Origin: Microbispora sp. H11081
GTDB taxonomy: Bacteria; Actinomycetota; Actinomycetes; Streptosporangiales; Streptosporangiaceae
Assembly (NCBI RefSeq): GCF_012999535.1
Contig: NZ_JABBWV010000013.1
Span: 1 to 64,000 of the forward strand
Reading direction: 5' to 3'
DNA: 64,000 nt
A model generated the notes under the pieces. That model made no database searches. It saw nothing but the letters and a program-made list of their open reading frames with translations, and was not told the origin of the DNA. Positions 61,297 through 64,000 of this stretch are shown here, one piece after another. A program made the position numbers and the translations under genes. Numbering within the stretch: the stretch's first letter is position 1; every line of letters starts with the position of its first letter.

Positions 61297-63210
61297 TCAC
61301 GCGTACGGCGCAGGGACGGCGTCCGGGGTGTCGTCCGAGGCGTCGTCCGAGGCATCGTCCGGGGCGTCGTCGACGAGGAAGCCGCCGGACTGGTGGCGCC
61401 AGAGCCGGGCGTACGAACCCTCCGCCTGGCGCAACTCGTTGTGCGTGCCCTGCTCCACGACCCGCCCCCGGTTGAGCACGACAAGCCGGTCCATGCGGAC
61501 CACCGTGCTCAGGCGGTGCGCCACCACGAGTGCGGTCCTGCCCTGCATCAACTCCCACAGGGCTTCCTGCACGAGGATCTCGCTCTCGGAGTCGAGGGCG
61601 CTGGTGGCCTCGTCGAGCAGGAGGATGGGGGCGTCCCGCAGGATGGCGCGCGCGAGCGCGATGCGTTGCCGCTGGCCACCGGAGAGCTTGACGCCGCGCT
61701 CGCCGACCAGGGTGTCGAATCCGTCCGGCAGCGACTCGGCGAACTCCGTGACGTGCGCCGCCCGCGCGGCCCGGAGGATCTCGGCATCGGTGGCGCCCGG
61801 CCGGGCGAACGCGATGTTGTCGCGTACGGACCGGTGGAACATCGCGGGTTCCTGGGGGACGTAGGCGATGAGGCCGCGCAGGTCGGCCTGACGCAGCCGG
61901 GCGATGTCCTGGCCGCCGATCAGGATCCTGCCTCCGTCGATGTCCATGAGACGCAGCAGCAACCGGGTGAGCGTGGTCTTGCCGCCGCCGGACTGGCCGA
62001 CCAGCCCGATCCTGGCCCCGCTGGGAATGTCCAGGTCGAGGTTCTGGAACAGGGGCGGACCACCGCCGTGCCCGAACGTCACCCCCTCGAAGCGGATGCT
62101 CGCGTCGGCGGGGCGCAGTGGTTGCGGATCGTCGGGATCCACGACGGCCGGTGGTTCCAGGAGCAACTCGGTGAACTGGGCCGCTTCCGTGAGGACGCTC
62201 TCGACGCGCCGGTACGTCTGGTTGAACTCGAACATGATGCCGATCGCGTTCGAGTAGTAGGTGAAGGTCACCACGATGGCCTCCACGCCGAGCCCTCCGC
62301 GCAGCGCCACGGCGAGGAGCAGGCCGACGGAACTGGTGAGCACCGACAGCGGGGCGACGACGGTGTCCACCCGCAGGTTGCCGTAGTCCCACGAACGGAG
62401 TGTCAGCCTGCGCTGCTCGGCCAGCCTGGCCCGGTATTCCGCGGCCTCACGCTCCTCGGCGGCGAACGAGCGGACCGTCTCCATGTTGGACAGCACGTCG
62501 GCGACGTGGCCGGACACAAGCACCCTGGCGGCCTCGCGTTTGTCCACCAGAGCCTGGCGGCGGCGGATGAGCGGGGTGACGAGGAGTCCGGTGACGACGA
62601 TGAGACCGACGAGCACGAGGACCAGCAGCGGGTGATACCGCCACAGCACCACCGACGCGAAGACCAGCGGCACCACCTTGGCCATGATCGAGAACGTGAG
62701 CGTGTCGACGAAGTCCTCGAACCTGGAGGAGAACCCGAGGATCCGCTTGGTCAGCGAACCGGCGAAGTTGTCGTGGAAGAACGCGGCGTCCTTGGCCAGC
62801 AGCGCGTCCATGCCCACCACGCCGAGCCGCTCGATGCCCCGGGCGTCGGCGCGGTTCACGAAGTGCAGCCCCACCCGCCACAGCGCCTCGCCCGTCAGCA
62901 GCAACGCGCCGAAGCCGAGCACGTAGGGCAGGAGCGCGCCGGCGGAGCCGTCCCCGCCTCCGGCCAGGCGCCCGACGAGCCCGGCCACCGTCAGCGGCGC
63001 GAGGTAGAACAGGCAGATGTTCCCCAGCGCGGGCAACGTCAGCGCGGGCACGGCGACCCGCCACTGACGCCTCAGCTCGCCGCAGTAGTAGCGCAGGGCC
63101 AGCAGAACCGCCGATTTGCGGGCGGATGTGCCTTTTTCTCCGTCATCGCTCGACCCGAGCGCAGATCCGAGCACAGCCATCCTCCCGAACGCCGGCGCCG
63201 CCGTGGCCAT
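61297..63210 (-). CDS. ABC exporter with fused permease and ATPase domains
   Basis: A 637-residue half-transporter. A six-helix membrane domain spans about 55-330, and an ATPase domain spans about 365-605, with Walker A VGQSGGGKTT, signature KLSGGQRQR and Walker B ILLLDEATSALD. The family exports lipids, peptides or drugs as homo- or heterodimers. The final 18 residues are Asp/Ala/Pro repeats, probably a disordered acidic tail encoded by short tandem GTCGTCC-type repeats. ATG 63210 or 63180 may be the start. No partner gene is adjacent. Confidence 0.85.
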   Translation of the reverse strand: MATAAPAFGRMAVLGSALGSSDDGEKGTSARKSAVLLALRYYCGELRRQWRVAVPALTLPALGNICLFYLAPLTVAGLVGRLAGGGDGSAGALLPYVLGFGALLLTGEALWRVGLHFVNRADARGIERLGVVGMDALLAKDAAFFHDNFAGSLTKRILGFSSRFEDFVDTLTFSIMAKVVPLVFASVVLWRYHPLLVLVLVGLIVVTGLLVTPLIRRRQALVDKREAARVLVSGHVADVLSNMETVRSFAAEEREAAEYRARLAEQRRLTLRSWDYGNLRVDTVVAPLSVLTSSVGLLLAVALRGGLGVEAIVVTFTYYSNAIGIMFEFNQTYRRVESVLTEAAQFTELLLEPPAVVDPDDPQPLRPADASIRFEGVTFGHGGGPPLFQNLDLDIPSGARIGLVGQSGGGKTTLTRLLLRLMDIDGGRILIGGQDIARLRQADLRGLIAYVPQEPAMFHRSVRDNIAFARPGATDAEILRAARAAHVTEFAESLPDGFDTLVGERGVKLSGGQRQRIALARAILRDAPILLLDEATSALDSESEILVQEALWELMQGRTALVVAHRLSTVVRMDRLVVLNRGRVVEQGTHNELRQAEGSYARLWRHQSGGFLVDDAPDDASDDASDDTPDAVPAPYA

Positions 63211-63362
63211 GCTCCCGCAGTGCGTGGTGGGCGAGCCACCGATTTTCCGACCACTCGATTACGGAGCGTGACCATCCGGCGATGGTCTGCGGCCGGTCCG
63301 GAGATCGCCCTCTGCCGCCCCGACGCCTCCCCCGCCCCACCGGCCCGCACGGGCTTGGTGGT

Positions 63363-63460
63363 ATGACCATTGACGTGACTGAATGTCGCATTCAGCCTGC
63401 TGCGGGCGGCGTGAGCGGGCAGAGCGTGATCGTGGACGGCGGGCCCACCCTCCGCCGGAC
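63363..63460 (+). pseudogene. Possible remnant of an SDR C-terminus
   Basis: A short rightward frame reads AAGGVSGQSVIVDGGPTLR, which is the typical C-terminal strand of a FabG-like short-chain dehydrogenase, with no N-terminal part. An intact SDR gene begins 20 bases later. It may be the tail of a truncated paralogue. Confidence 0.35.
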
Positions 63461-63481
63461 GAGCCGAGGAGGACGCGGACC

Positions 63482-64000
63482 ATGGGAGCTCTCGACGGAC
63501 AGGTCGCCGTCATCACCGGGGCGTCGAGCGGGATCGGGGCCGCGACGGCCCGGCTGTTCGCCGCGGAGGGCGCCCGTCTCGCCCTGCTCGACGTCAATCC
63601 CGTCCCAGGCGACCTGCTCGGCCTCGGCGAGGTCACGACCCACGTCACCGATGTCACCGACGCCGCCGCCGTCGAACGCGCGATGGCCGAGGTGGCCGAA
63701 CGGCACGGCCGCATCGACGTGCTGGTCAGCTCGGCCGGCATCCTCGACAGGGTTCCCTTCCTGGAGATGAGCCCCGAGCGCTTCGACCACATCATCGCGG
63801 TCGACCTGCGCGGGGTCTTCCTCGCCGCCCGCTACGCCGCGCCGTACATGGTGGAGGCGGGCCGTGGCCGCATCATCAACATCGCCTCCCAGCTCGGGAT
63901 CAAGGGCGGCGCGGGCCTCGCCCACTACGTCGCCGCCAAGGCGGGCGTGATCGGCCTGACGAAGGCCCTCGCACTCGAACTCGCGCCGATGGGCGTGCTC
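63482..64000 (+). CDS. FabG-like short-chain dehydrogenase (cut by window edge)
   Basis: The first 173 residues of a classical SDR. ITGASSGIGAATARLF binds the dinucleotide, SSAGI takes the place of NNAG, IASQLG carries the catalytic Ser region, and HYVAAKAG holds the Tyr-x-x-x-Lys pair. Members reduce or oxidise ketones and alcohols, for example 3-oxoacyl groups. GAGGAGG 9 bases before the ATG at 63482 supports the start. The 3' end lies beyond the window. Confidence 0.88.
   Translation, partial: MGALDGQVAVITGASSGIGAATARLFAAEGARLALLDVNPVPGDLLGLGEVTTHVTDVTDAAAVERAMAEVAERHGRIDVLVSSAGILDRVPFLEMSPERFDHIIAVDLRGVFLAARYAAPYMVEAGRGRIINIASQLGIKGGAGLAHYVAAKAGVIGLTKALALELAPMGVL

Noticed and set aside
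61184-61484. Longer N-terminus for the IclR regulator
   Set aside because: The extra 100 residues are Ser/Thr/Arg-rich and overlap the ABC exporter stop in the opposite reading register; the IclR domain starts after the GTG at 61184.
61270-63366. A 698-codon open frame on the plus strand
   Set aside because: Antisense to the ABC exporter, whose Walker and signature motifs are on the other strand.

Overview
The window is high-GC actinobacterial DNA. GTG starts, ATGA/GTGA gene overlaps, an actinobacterial DnaE, a Pra/KorSA-type integrative element and many Streptosporangiales-like gene neighbourhoods suggest a filamentous actinomycete, probably of the Nonomuraea/Streptosporangium group. The genus is inferred from general similarity and was not computed.

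Layout. Positions 32-4541: a tRNA Glu-Asp-Phe operon read leftward, a membrane metallophosphoesterase, a minimal zincin, an MFS exporter and a PspC protein. Positions 4636-5793: a glutaryl-CoA-type acyl-CoA dehydrogenase. Positions 5925-5996: tRNA-Lys(TTT), the target of a complete actinomycete integrative and conjugative element (AICE). The element is bounded by a 44-bp direct repeat (5955-5998 and 21903-21946). Its backbone is integrase, excisionase, RepSA-type rolling-circle initiator, Zn-ribbon protein, FtsK/TraB translocase, Pra-like activator and KorSA-like GntR repressor with matching operators. Its cargo is an orphan Imm21 immunity protein, a DUF5919 regulator coupled to an inositol-monophosphatase-family enzyme, a large single-chain nuclease-methyltransferase (type ISP-like) divergent from a HEPN-like protein, and an AT-rich SLATT membrane protein. 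A decayed integrase just beyond the right att copy records an older element at the same site.

Positions 22665-38853 are ordinary chromosome with accessory genes: cspA, DUF5994, a ferredoxin reductase plus acyl desaturase pair (DesA3-like system), a PAS-GAF-PP2C phosphatase, an NAD-dependent epimerase divergent from a MarR regulator, an APH-family kinase, an alpha/beta hydrolase, dnaE, and a LysR-type ligand-binding protein without a DNA-binding domain. DUF5997 follows at 38908.

Positions 39365-61184 hold the most interesting metabolic region, a roughly 21.8-kb leftward catabolic cluster. It encodes a tauT/ssuABC-type ABC importer, an MFS transporter, a three-subunit molybdenum hydroxylase, two flavin fumarate-reductase-like enzymes, a dihydropyrimidinase-like amidohydrolase, a ureidoglycolate-lyase-like protein, a cyclase-family hydrolase, two MmgE/PrpD proteins, a class III CoA-transferase, a CitE-like CoA-ester lyase, small NTF2/cupin/ferredoxin-fold proteins and an IclR regulator. 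The set fits import, ring hydroxylation, ring reduction, hydrolytic ring opening, CoA activation and C-C cleavage of an N-heterocycle or ureide-like compound. Two promoters in the cluster (near 45253-45280 and 60010-60039) share a TTGACC -35 box and a similar CGC..TAGCG operator just downstream, which supports one regulon. The substrate is unknown.

The right end has an ABC exporter and the start of an SDR gene cut by the window edge. No CRISPR array or rRNA gene was seen.
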